A DNA stretch of 64,000 nucleotides. It comes from CAWJKP01 sp963843465. GTDB taxonomy: Bacteria; Planctomycetota; Planctomycetia; Pirellulales; Thermoguttaceae. The notes under the pieces are model-generated. The model made no database searches. It saw nothing but the letters and a program-made list of their open reading frames with translations, and was not told where the DNA came from. Every line of letters begins with the position of its first letter. Within the stretch, counting starts at the first letter, position 1. This document shows, piece by piece, positions 33,707 through 41,585 of the stretch. Both the position numbers and the translations under genes were made by a program. Location of the stretch: NCBI GenBank assembly GCA_963843465.1, contig CAWJKP010000008.1:269162-333161 (forward strand). The letters run 5' to 3'.

Positions 33707-34543
33707 ATGCAGCAGGCCCGTGAGCACGAGACGGTGATACCCGGCGGGGGACGATTCCGCCTCGGGCAGGCGGCGCTGGCCCTGGCGGGCGGCCTGGCGG
33801 CCGGCGGCGCGATGGCCTGGCTGGCCGCCCAGTTGCAGCAGTTGCGCTCCCCCTGGCTGGTCTTTCCCCTGGTGACGGGTCTTGCGCTGGGGGCCGCGCT
33901 GGCCGGCCTGGTGCGGCTGGTCCAGGCAGGTCACCGGCCGACGGTCGTCGCCGTCACGCTGATGGCCGCTGCTGCGCTCGGCGTAGGGCAACACTATTTC
34001 AGCTTCCGTGCCCTCCTGCAAGCAAGCCGGCAGAAGGCGCCGGAGTGGGAAAAGGCTCGCCTTATGTTCCCCGAAAACTCGTGGGAAGCAAGCCCGTTTC
34101 CTCCGCCGAGCTTCGGCCGCTACCTCCGCTGGCAAGCCGCCCGGGGCCGTCGGATCGGCCGCTTTGTGGCCCGCGGCGGACTGGCCTGGGCAAGCTGGGC
34201 CCTCGACGGTCTGCTGTTGGCGGCCGGCGCCCTGGCCGTCGTTGGGCCCGCGATCAGGCGACCCTACTGCAACCATTGCCGCAGTTGGTTCCGGGCCACG
34301 CGACGAGGCCGCCTGGACCCGGTCGGCGCCACGGAAGTCGTCCGCCGGGCCGGGCGATCGCCGCCGGAGCCCGCGTCCGCGGCCGATTACCGGCTGCTGA
34401 CCTGCAACGGCGGCTGCGGCCCAACCAAGATCGATCTCCGCTGGCTCTCGAACCTTGCCGTCCGCGATCGCTTTTGGCTCGACGCGAACGCCCGCGGTAT
34501 GGTCCTGGAAGTGCTCGACACGTACTCGTCACGCTCCGCGTGA
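33707..34543 (+). CDS. Membrane protein with a C-terminal zinc-ribbon-like motif
   Basis: 278 residues from ATG 33707. Helices are seen at LGQAALALAGGLAAGGAMAW, WLVFPLVTGLALGAALAGLV, TVVAVTLMAAAALGVG and ASWALDGLLLAAGALAVVGP. The cytoplasmic tail has CNHC (PYCNHCRSWFRATRRG) and a second cysteine group, LLTCNGGCGPTKIDLRW, likely one zinc site. No family recognised. It precedes acpS by 66 bases, and a palindrome overlaps its stop codon. Confidence 0.7.
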   Translation: MQQAREHETVIPGGGRFRLGQAALALAGGLAAGGAMAWLAAQLQQLRSPWLVFPLVTGLALGAALAGLVRLVQAGHRPTVVAVTLMAAAALGVGQHYFSFRALLQASRQKAPEWEKARLMFPENSWEASPFPPPSFGRYLRWQAARGRRIGRFVARGGLAWASWALDGLLLAAGALAVVGPAIRRPYCNHCRSWFRATRRGRLDPVGATEVVRRAGRSPPEPASAADYRLLTCNGGCGPTKIDLRWLSNLAVRDRFWLDANARGMVLEVLDTYSSRSA

Positions 34544-34588
34544 CGGTCCCCTCACGCGGAGGATGACGAGCCCACACGCGGAGCGTGA
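34529..34588. repeat. Palindromic repeat overlapping a stop codon
   Basis: TCACGCTCCGCGTG at 34529-34542 pairs with CACGCGGAGCGTGA at 34575-34588, with inner CACGCGGAGG words. The repeat begins within the last codons of the membrane protein and could work as its terminator. Confidence 0.6.
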
Positions 34589-34609
34589 GGAGTACACTGA
34601 GGGTCTGCT

Positions 34610-35005
34610 ATGGACGTCATCGGCATCGGAACCGACATCACGGAATGCCTGCGGATCGCCCGCATGATCGAGCGGCACGGCGAGCTGTTCCTCGAGCGCG
34701 TCTACACGTCGGCCAAGATCAGCTATTGCCAGGGCCGCAAGCAGTCGACGCAACACTTCACCAGCCGCTGGGCCGCCAAGGAGGCGGTTCTCAAAGCCCT
34801 GGGGACCGGCTGGGTGCAGGGCATAAGCTGGCGGGACATCGAGATCCGCAACGAGCCCGGCGGCAGGCCGCGGGTGGCCGTCGGCGGCGGCGTCAAGGAG
34901 TTGGTCGAACGGCTGGGCGTGACCAAGCTCCTGGTGAGCATCTCCCACTGCCGCACCCACGCCACCGCCTACGCCATCGCCGTGACCGGCCGGCCGGACG
35001 AGTAG
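34610..35005 (+). CDS. acpS: Holo-[acyl-carrier-protein] synthase
   Basis: Transfers the phosphopantetheine arm of CoA to acyl carrier protein. 131 residues, standard length. Metal-binding motifs are GIGTDITE near the N-terminus and WAAKEAVLKALGTG, with the C-terminal VSISHCRTHATAYA. ATG 34610 gives MDVIGIGTDI, the natural start; upstream bases are a palindrome and offer no clear ribosome site. Frame intact. Confidence 0.95.
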   Translation: MDVIGIGTDITECLRIARMIERHGELFLERVYTSAKISYCQGRKQSTQHFTSRWAAKEAVLKALGTGWVQGISWRDIEIRNEPGGRPRVAVGGGVKELVERLGVTKLLVSISHCRTHATAYAIAVTGRPDE

Positions 35006-35088
35006 CGGCTATACGACCCACGGGATGAAGTGGCCCAAGTTCGTAGTCCCGGCTTTAGCCGGGATTATTCACGGGCACATCGTAAGCG

Positions 35089-35137
35089 CGAAGCGTAAGC
35101 GAGGGCGGCTGAGGGACTTACCCTCGCTTACGCTTCG
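35089..35137. repeat. Palindromic repeat family P5
   Basis: CGAAGCGTAAGCGAGGG at 35089-35105 and CCCTCGCTTACGCTTCG at 35121-35137, a 17-bp perfect pair. A smaller GTCCCGGCTTTAGCCGGGA hairpin precedes it at 35047. It is positioned between convergent genes acpS and the GH38-like hydrolase, where it could end both transcripts. Confidence 0.8.
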
Positions 35138-35213
35138 GGTTTCGATTGCGCACTCTGCGGTCCAGGACTGCCATCGAGAATGCAGGCTTCCAGGAAATCG
35201 TCCAGCGCACGGC

Positions 35214-37946
35214 TCAACGCCGCGACTCCCGCGTCGGCGTCAGGAGGATGAAACTTGCCGGGGCCATGGACCGGATCTGCGCGTTGAAAACGCCGTCGGA
35301 TACCGTGATCGGCGAGCCGGTCGGCTGGCCCCGCAGGTCGCACGGCTGGGCCGTGCCGACGTTCATCCCGCGGGGCAAATGAACGGCCAATGCGCCGCCG
35401 TCGCCCGCCTGTTCCCAGAATCGCAGCAGCGTCCCTTCGCCATAGGGATTGGGACCGAAGGCGGTCACCAGCGGCCCGCGGGTTGAAGGGCCCGCCATGA
35501 CACGCGATCGCGATCGGAGGGACGCCAACTCCTCGACAGCCAGGCCGGTCGCCTGCGGAGGCAGCTTCCCCGGCGCGGCGCACGATCTGGCGGCCAGGCA
35601 TGGGACGCGGGCCTCCCACGAGTTGCGGATGAGCGACGACGCAGTCGACTGGCCGTCGATCGGCCAGAGGCGGACCCGCGACGACCAGGAACCCTCGATC
35701 CACTGCGCGAAGTTCGTCGAGTAGACGTTGTTGAACAACATCACGAAGACGTCGGGCTTGTGGGCCACGAAATCGCGAGAATAGTGCCATAAGCCCGGCC
35801 GCTCCAGACTGACTAGCTGGGCGTCGATCGGGCAGATTCCCGTGCAGCTTCCGTCGGCGCCCTCGACCGTCAGCCCGCCGTTGAGGCAGAAGACGTCGTG
35901 GTTCGAGCTGCGCAGCAGGTCCTTGGCCGGGTCCACGATGCTGCCCAGTCGAGCCAGGTGGAACGTGGGGTTCTCGGCGCGGAGCGGGAAGCAGAGCCAG
36001 CCGGCCTCGGGCCAGGGATCGGACGTCTTGTTGGCAATTGACCACTCCAGGTCCAGCCAAGGCTCGCCCGCGTAAAGCGTGACGCGGAGTTGCGTGCCGT
36101 CGGGAATCGTGCCGCGCGGGGCCGCCATGAGGCAGGCAGTGGCACGAGCCTCGTTGCTGTAGATCTCCGCCAGGGTCGCGTCCGCCGCTGTCGCCGCGCA
36201 ATAAGGATGCTCCTTGGCCGAGGGCAACTTGGGCTTGCTCTGGCAGCCGAGCTCCCCCGGGTCCTGGTTGGGGCGATGCGTCACGTAGGCGTGGGCATGG
36301 CGGAGCCCCTGGTCCGCGTCGAACCGCTCGTAGAGGTATTGTCCCAGCGCGTAGGGCGATTGGGTGTTGACCAGCTCCCGGCCGGTCCGCTTGTCGACAA
36401 TCGACTTGATGCCGCAGCGGGCCGGATCGAGCGTGACGCGGAGCCGCTCGTTTTCGATATACGGCACGTTGGCATCTGCCAGGACGTTGCTTGGGGTCGT
36501 CCGTTCGGCGGAAATGAACGTCCGGTAGCCCAAGGGCGGCAGGTTCCTGGCCACGAACCGAAGAGTACCGTTTCCCGTCTGGGCCGCGACGGTCTGGTGG
36601 GTGACAACGTCGGCGAGCCCCGTGGGCCTGTCAGGCCAGGGCACTTCGACCTGGCCGTCGCGGGTCCAGGGAAGCGGGTTGAAGACGACGATGCGGGGGC
36701 CTTGCACGTCGACCGCGTCGGCCAGCGCGGCCATGCGCTTGCGGATGGCCGGCTCGACCAGCTCGGCGGCGCGGCGCGCGTAGGCCCGCTTCTCGTTGAA
36801 TCCCTCCAGGAGGAAACGATATTGGCCGGCGGCCAGATTCTTCTTCCACTCGTCACCGTAGCTATAGCCGGCGTAGCGGGCCACGTCGGGGCCCCAGGTG
36901 TGCTCGCCGAAGAGCAAGGTGTTCTCGTAGGCCTCGCGGACGATGGGGGCGACCGGCTCGGTCGGCACGCCCCACGCCCCCAGCAGCGTGTCGAGCGACT
37001 CCAGCGCCGCGATCCGCGGCCGGGTGGCGTGCGCCAACTGGGTCTCGATGGGCATCGACCCGATGCCGTGAATCCAGGTGTCCGGCGCGTCCTTGCGGAC
37101 CACCGGCAGGTCAGGCTTCTCGCGCTCAATCGCGTCGGCGAAGTCCGCCAGCCGGCCGAAGCGGACCCGCACGCCCGGCAGGTCCCGCTTGGCCCGGGCG
37201 AAGAGGGCCTCGACCATCTTGGTGTTGGGCGGGCCCTGGTTGTCGTAGGTCATCCACATGCAGAGCCACGTCTTGTGCGGCCAGCCGGCGGGCGGGCAAA
37301 GGTCCGAGCCGTAGGTCGGCGAGAACATCGTCAGCACGCGCGAGCCGTCCGGCCCCTCCCACCAGTAGAGCTGGGGAACGTCGGCGGGCGTGCAGTTGTC
37401 GTTGCAGCCGTGGTGGAAGAACTTCACGCCCGCGTTGGCCAGCACCGTGGCCAGCCCGCGGGTATGGTCGGGTACGTCGGTCATCTTGCAGCCGGTCGGG
37501 AGCGGCTGCCCGGCCAGGCGGGCCATCTCGACGGAGAAGCGGAAACCGCGAGTCAGGTCCTCCAGGTCGAGCGATTCGGTGTGCGTCGTGAACGCCAGGG
37601 CGTGGGGGACCAGCCGCCCGGCGCGCATCGCCGCCACAAACCGCTCGCGCCGCTGGGCGGTCTGGCCCGGCCAGAGAACCTGCGACATCGGCCAGCCGGC
37701 CAGGGTCCAGGCGAACTGCTGGTCCGGCGGCAGGCCGCGGCTCTCGTCGACCAGCTTCAATGCCTGGTCGGCCATCGAAGTGCGGTATCGGTCCACGACG
37801 CGGCTGGCGAGGTCCGTGAAGCCGATGTCGAAGTGCGTCTTGGAAACGACGATCACCTCTTCAAGCTTCGGCCAGCGCAAAGCGCTCTGGGCCCAGGCCG
37901 GCATCGCCGAGGCGGCGACCCACGCCAGTAGAAGAAATCGAGCCAT
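35214..37946 (-). CDS. Secreted GH38-like glycoside hydrolase (alpha-mannosidase superfamily, DUF5054-like)
   Basis: 910 residues. Signal peptide MARFLLLAWVAASAMPAWAQ. The GH38-type metal motif VVSKTHFDIGFTDLASRVVD lies at 34-53 (His38, Asp40), followed by FAWTLAGWPMSQVLW and the barrel segment HGCNDNCTPADVPQLYWWEG. The C-terminal half (VVFNPLPWTRDGQVEVPWPD, NERLRVTLDPARCGIKSIVD) is the beta-sandwich part of the fold. Likely trims mannose- or related residues from polysaccharide in the periplasm. Divergent from a sugar epimerase gene 65 bases away, suggesting shared sugar catabolism. Confidence 0.8.
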   Translation of the reverse strand: MARFLLLAWVAASAMPAWAQSALRWPKLEEVIVVSKTHFDIGFTDLASRVVDRYRTSMADQALKLVDESRGLPPDQQFAWTLAGWPMSQVLWPGQTAQRRERFVAAMRAGRLVPHALAFTTHTESLDLEDLTRGFRFSVEMARLAGQPLPTGCKMTDVPDHTRGLATVLANAGVKFFHHGCNDNCTPADVPQLYWWEGPDGSRVLTMFSPTYGSDLCPPAGWPHKTWLCMWMTYDNQGPPNTKMVEALFARAKRDLPGVRVRFGRLADFADAIEREKPDLPVVRKDAPDTWIHGIGSMPIETQLAHATRPRIAALESLDTLLGAWGVPTEPVAPIVREAYENTLLFGEHTWGPDVARYAGYSYGDEWKKNLAAGQYRFLLEGFNEKRAYARRAAELVEPAIRKRMAALADAVDVQGPRIVVFNPLPWTRDGQVEVPWPDRPTGLADVVTHQTVAAQTGNGTLRFVARNLPPLGYRTFISAERTTPSNVLADANVPYIENERLRVTLDPARCGIKSIVDKRTGRELVNTQSPYALGQYLYERFDADQGLRHAHAYVTHRPNQDPGELGCQSKPKLPSAKEHPYCAATAADATLAEIYSNEARATACLMAAPRGTIPDGTQLRVTLYAGEPWLDLEWSIANKTSDPWPEAGWLCFPLRAENPTFHLARLGSIVDPAKDLLRSSNHDVFCLNGGLTVEGADGSCTGICPIDAQLVSLERPGLWHYSRDFVAHKPDVFVMLFNNVYSTNFAQWIEGSWSSRVRLWPIDGQSTASSLIRNSWEARVPCLAARSCAAPGKLPPQATGLAVEELASLRSRSRVMAGPSTRGPLVTAFGPNPYGEGTLLRFWEQAGDGGALAVHLPRGMNVGTAQPCDLRGQPTGSPITVSDGVFNAQIRSMAPASFILLTPTRESRR

Positions 37947-38010
37947 AAGAATCTTTCACTGGGGGAATTTGGACGACAAACGCTCGTGACAGTGTTACCA
38001 TAAGGAAATC

Positions 38011-38934
38011 ATGCACGACAAGCAACTCTCACGGCGTACCTTTCTTCAACAATCCGGCGCGGTCCTGGCCGGCGCGGCGCTGGCCAAGGGGTCAACCAGG
38101 CGGGTCGATGCGGGCGAAGAACGGGCCGGCGAGAAGACGCCGTGGCCCCTGCGATTGTCCACCTCAACCGTGCAGTTCAGTTCCCTGTCCGTGGAGAAGG
38201 CCTGCGAGCGAATTGCCGCCTTGGGGTTCGCGGCCGTGGACTTCTGGCACGCGGGCTTCGGTTGTCCCCATCTGGACGAGATCGAGAAACGCCTGGGGCC
38301 CGAGGGCCTCAAGGACTTGCTCGCCAAGAACCATCTGAAGCTCTATGCGTTCACCTGCTACAATGTCGGGAGCAACGCCGTTTATCCCAGGTTTGCGGAG
38401 ATCCTCGGCAAGGCGGGCGGCGGCGTGGCGGTCCGCGAGGCCCGCTACGGCAAGGTCAAAAACCTGACCGCCGAGATGAAGGCCCTGCTGGAGCAGCTCA
38501 AGCCTCAACTGGAACTGGCCGAGAAATACCATTCGCGGATCGCGGTGGAGAACCATGAGGGCAGCCTGCTCAATTCCAAGGATTCCTTCAAGGCGTTCGT
38601 CGAGCTGAACCGGAGTCCTCGTCTGGGAATCGCCTTGGCGCCGTACCATTTGCAGGCTGCGGGAATCTCCGTCGAGGAGGTTATTGGGATTGCCGGAAAG
38701 CAGTTGCTCTTCTTCTATGCCTGGCAACATGCCGAAGGCATGAAGCAACTGCCGGGAATTGGCCCGACCGATTTCACCCCCTGGATCGCGGCCCTGGCCC
38801 GCACAGGCTACGCCGAGTACGTCAACCCCTTCATGCACGGGCACCCCGGGCCGGATGAGATGGCCAAGGGATTGGCGACGGCGCGAGATTATCTTCTCAA
38901 ATGCCACCGAAAGGCGATGGCAACGTCCTCCTAG
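38011..38934 (+). CDS. Twin-arginine exported TIM-barrel sugar isomerase/epimerase
   Basis: 307 residues. The leader SRRTFLQQSGAVLAGAALAK is a twin-arginine signal. The barrel shows LRLSTSTVQFSSLSVEKACE, FAAVDFWHAGFGCPHLDEIE, SRIAVENHEGSLLNSKDSF and a terminal NPFMHGHPGPDEM, the layout of xylose-isomerase-like AP2Ec proteins, which bind a divalent metal through Glu/His/Asp. Probably an epimerase or dehydratase of a sugar released by neighbouring hydrolases. Divergent from the GH38-like gene and co-directional with the PQQ-propeller gene. Confidence 0.85.
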   Translation: MHDKQLSRRTFLQQSGAVLAGAALAKGSTRRVDAGEERAGEKTPWPLRLSTSTVQFSSLSVEKACERIAALGFAAVDFWHAGFGCPHLDEIEKRLGPEGLKDLLAKNHLKLYAFTCYNVGSNAVYPRFAEILGKAGGGVAVREARYGKVKNLTAEMKALLEQLKPQLELAEKYHSRIAVENHEGSLLNSKDSFKAFVELNRSPRLGIALAPYHLQAAGISVEEVIGIAGKQLLFFYAWQHAEGMKQLPGIGPTDFTPWIAALARTGYAEYVNPFMHGHPGPDEMAKGLATARDYLLKCHRKAMATSS

Positions 38935-38969
38935 GCGGCTGGTCTGAGTAGATCGTGGAGGAGACACAC

Positions 38970-41059
38970 TTGCGATACGGAAACCTGATTGCCAGCGGAC
39001 TTGCCGCACTGCTGTTTGCGGCGGTGTGCCAGGCAGAAGACTCACCACACGCTACTACCTATGGCTGGCGCGGCAACTGGACCGGACTCTATCCCGACGC
39101 GAATCCGCCCGTCGAGTGGGGCCGAACTCCAAGCGGTGTGCTCGCCGGTCTGACGTGCCAGGCAGCCAGGCCGTCCGAGGGTGCGGCCAGGAGCGGCCAG
39201 CCCGTCGAGAAGGGCCTGCTCCGCGACTGGCTGCTGATCGGCCCCTTCGCCGTTGCGAACTCTGCCAAGGGTCTGGCGCAGGAGCAGATCCCCGGCGAAG
39301 CCCAACTGGCGCCGGCGGCCGGCGACAAGGCGGGTGCGCTGGTCTGGCAGCACGTCGAGATCAAGAAGAAGCCCAATTACGAGGTCTGGGGCACTCCCGC
39401 GCTGGACTGGCTCGATGCCGGCGAGATCCTGGGCTTCAAGCCCAACACGACGGTCTATGCCTTCACGAACCTCTACGCCCAGCGGGGCGGCGAAGCGGTG
39501 ATGGTCGTAGACCATACCTACGGACTGAAGGTCCGGCTCAACGGCGCGGTCGTCTACGACAACCCGGATCGCGGCGGGGCCCTGGGCAACTACGTCGGTA
39601 TCAGCCGCCAGAAGCGGGAGCTGGTGCACGACAAGTCGCCCAAGTTCGAGCTGCCCTTGCAGCCGGGCTGGAACCGCCTGCTGCTGAAGCTATCGAGCGC
39701 CCCCCGAACACCTGGCGCGAGACGCAGTTCGCCGCGCGGCTCTACGATCCCGATCCGGCCGCCTACCGGGAGAAGAACATCGCCTGGATGACGAAGCTGC
39801 CCGAGCGCACCAACGCCTGCCCTCTGGTGGTGGGCGATCGCATCTTCACCCCCGCCGATCCCGACGAGCTGCTGTGCCTCGACAAGGCCACGGGCAAGAT
39901 CCTCTGGCGGCGCTTGAACACCCTCTACGACGCGATGCCCGAGGACGAGCGCGCCGCGCACCCCGGCCTCAAGGAGCAGATCGAGCCGCTGCTGGCGAAG
40001 CTCCAGCAGACCAGCGACTACGAGAAGGGCCTCGGCCTAAGGCGGAAGATCAACGAGCTGCTGGCCCACGCCGACAAGAAGAAGTACAAGCTCAAGTGGA
40101 ACGACCACTTCGCCTCGCACTTCGGCATCATCGGCTTTACCACCACTCCCACCAGCGACGGCAAGTACGTCTACGCCTTCTTCGGCTATGGCGTCGTAGC
40201 GTGCTACGACCTGGACGGCAAGCGGCAATGGATCCGTCGCTTCGATTCCCAGGAGGTCGGTTACACCTGCTCGCCGGCACTGGCCGGCGGACGGCTGTTC
40301 TGCGTCTTCGGCGGCCTGCACGCCCTGGACCCGGCTACCGGCCGCGAGTTGTGGGCCGATTCGGAGGCCGGGTGCATCGCCTCGATCATCCCCATGCGCG
40401 TCGGCACGACCGACGCCCTGACCCTCCAGGCCTGCACGGTGTTCCGCGCCTCCGACGGCAAGCGTCTGTGGACCAACCCGGACAAGGGAGGCGTCTGGGG
40501 CGCCCCGCTGTTCCTCGACAACACACTCTACATGCTGTTCCTCGGCGTCAGCGATCTGCGCCTGGCCGACTTCACCGGCTGTCAAGGCGACGCATGGCAG
40601 CCGAAGTACCGCCGCAGCGAAATCGACAGCGTGCACCGCCGCCCCAACGGCGAGTGGCTGGACCGCTCCAGCCCCGCGTCGCCGCTGGTCTGGAAGGGGC
40701 TTTGCTATGCCATCGACGAGTACGGCACCCTCTACTGCGCCGACCTCAAGACGGGAAAGACGCTCTATCGCCGCGAGGCCGGCTTCGACGAGCTGCACAG
40801 CTACAACCACATCGGCGTGGCGGCCAGCCCCACGTTGATCGGCCGGCACGTCGCCGTGATGGACAACCAGGGTTCGTGCCTGGTGTTCGAGCCGGGGCCG
40901 GCGTTCAAGCAGGTGGCCATGAACCGCATCGAGACCATGCTGCCCCGCGACTGGCCCATCCCGCCGCAAGAGACGATCGCCAACGGCCCGCCCGTCGTCG
41001 ACGGAGATCGGATCTACATCCGCGGGGAACAGTATCTCTATTGCATCGGCAGGAAGTAG
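38970..41059 (+). CDS. Secreted PQQ-type beta-propeller protein (one frameshift)
   Basis: About 696 residues. I favour TTG 38970 because GGAGGAG lies six bases upstream and it opens directly into a signal peptide (LRYGNLIASGLAALLFAAVC); GTG 38955 is an alternative. The N-terminal third is a beta domain (LLRDWLLIGPFAVANSAKGL, LKVRLNGAVVYDNPDRGG). A one-base loss in a C-run near 39703 leads to the propeller with typical blades: LLCLDKATGKILWRRLN, LDGKRQWIRRFDSQEVG, YCADLKTGKTLYRREAG. Possible outer-surface sugar or scaffold protein; the PQQ-binding residues were not checked. Starts 36 bases after the epimerase, so likely one operon. Confidence 0.8.
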
Positions 41060-41193
41060 CAGCGGCAGCCATCCGCCGCCTCCGCCGGCGCCTTATCAGA
41101 CGGGGCGTTTCAGCTCCATCGGCCTTGGCCGGCAACTCGTTCGCGCCGGGCCGGCTCTTCCGGTCCCAGGTACAAACCGGGAGGGGCCGCTGA

Positions 41194-41247
41194 CGCTCGT
41201 AGTCCCGCCTTCAGGCGGAATGCCGCCTAAAGGCGGAACTACGAGCG
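41194..41247. repeat. Palindromic repeat, CTCGTAGTCCCGCC family
   Basis: CGCTCGTAGTCCCGCCTTCA pairs with GGCGGAACTACGAGCG, enclosing an inner AGGCGGAATGCCGCCT hairpin. A partial copy (GTTCGTAGTCCCGCCT) is seen at 50867. The rest of the 41060-41585 gap shows no gene. Confidence 0.8.
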
Positions 41248-41473
41248 GGCGTTTCACGACTCTTGCACCCGGAACCCGAAGAGCCAAGAGCAACCGCACG
41301 CCCCCTGTGGGTGGTTGCCAAATTCGCAGTCCTCCCGGCCGCATCCGTTACCCGCGACGCTAACGATTCTCGTCGCGCGGCTCGCCGGAAATGGCGGCCA
41401 CAAGGGCTGATTCTTCGTCCGCATCCGGCACGGACGACGTTTATTGATTAGGATCTATACCTTGGCGAACTTT

Positions 41474-41530
41474 TTGTGGTGCAGGCGTCCCGCCTGCGCG
41501 GAAATTGCAGGCGAGACGCCTGCACCACAA
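41474..41530. repeat. Palindromic repeat family P2, single copy
   Basis: TTGTGGTGCAGGCGTCCCGC at the left and GCGAGACGCCTGCACCACAA at the right, a hairpin of about 57 bases. Same ends as the fourfold-expanded copy at 6971-7107, without internal multiplication. It lies about 55 bases before the metacaspase start. Confidence 0.85.
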
Positions 41531-41585
41531 GAAACGAGTCAATGAACCCATTGTGACGCGGCTGCTCGGCGAGGAGTGAGTCGGT

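Noticed and set aside
36090..37931. A 613-residue plus-strand frame opposite the GH38-like gene
   Set aside because: Composition is typical of a high-GC shadow frame, and the minus strand carries a signal peptide and hydrolase motifs.
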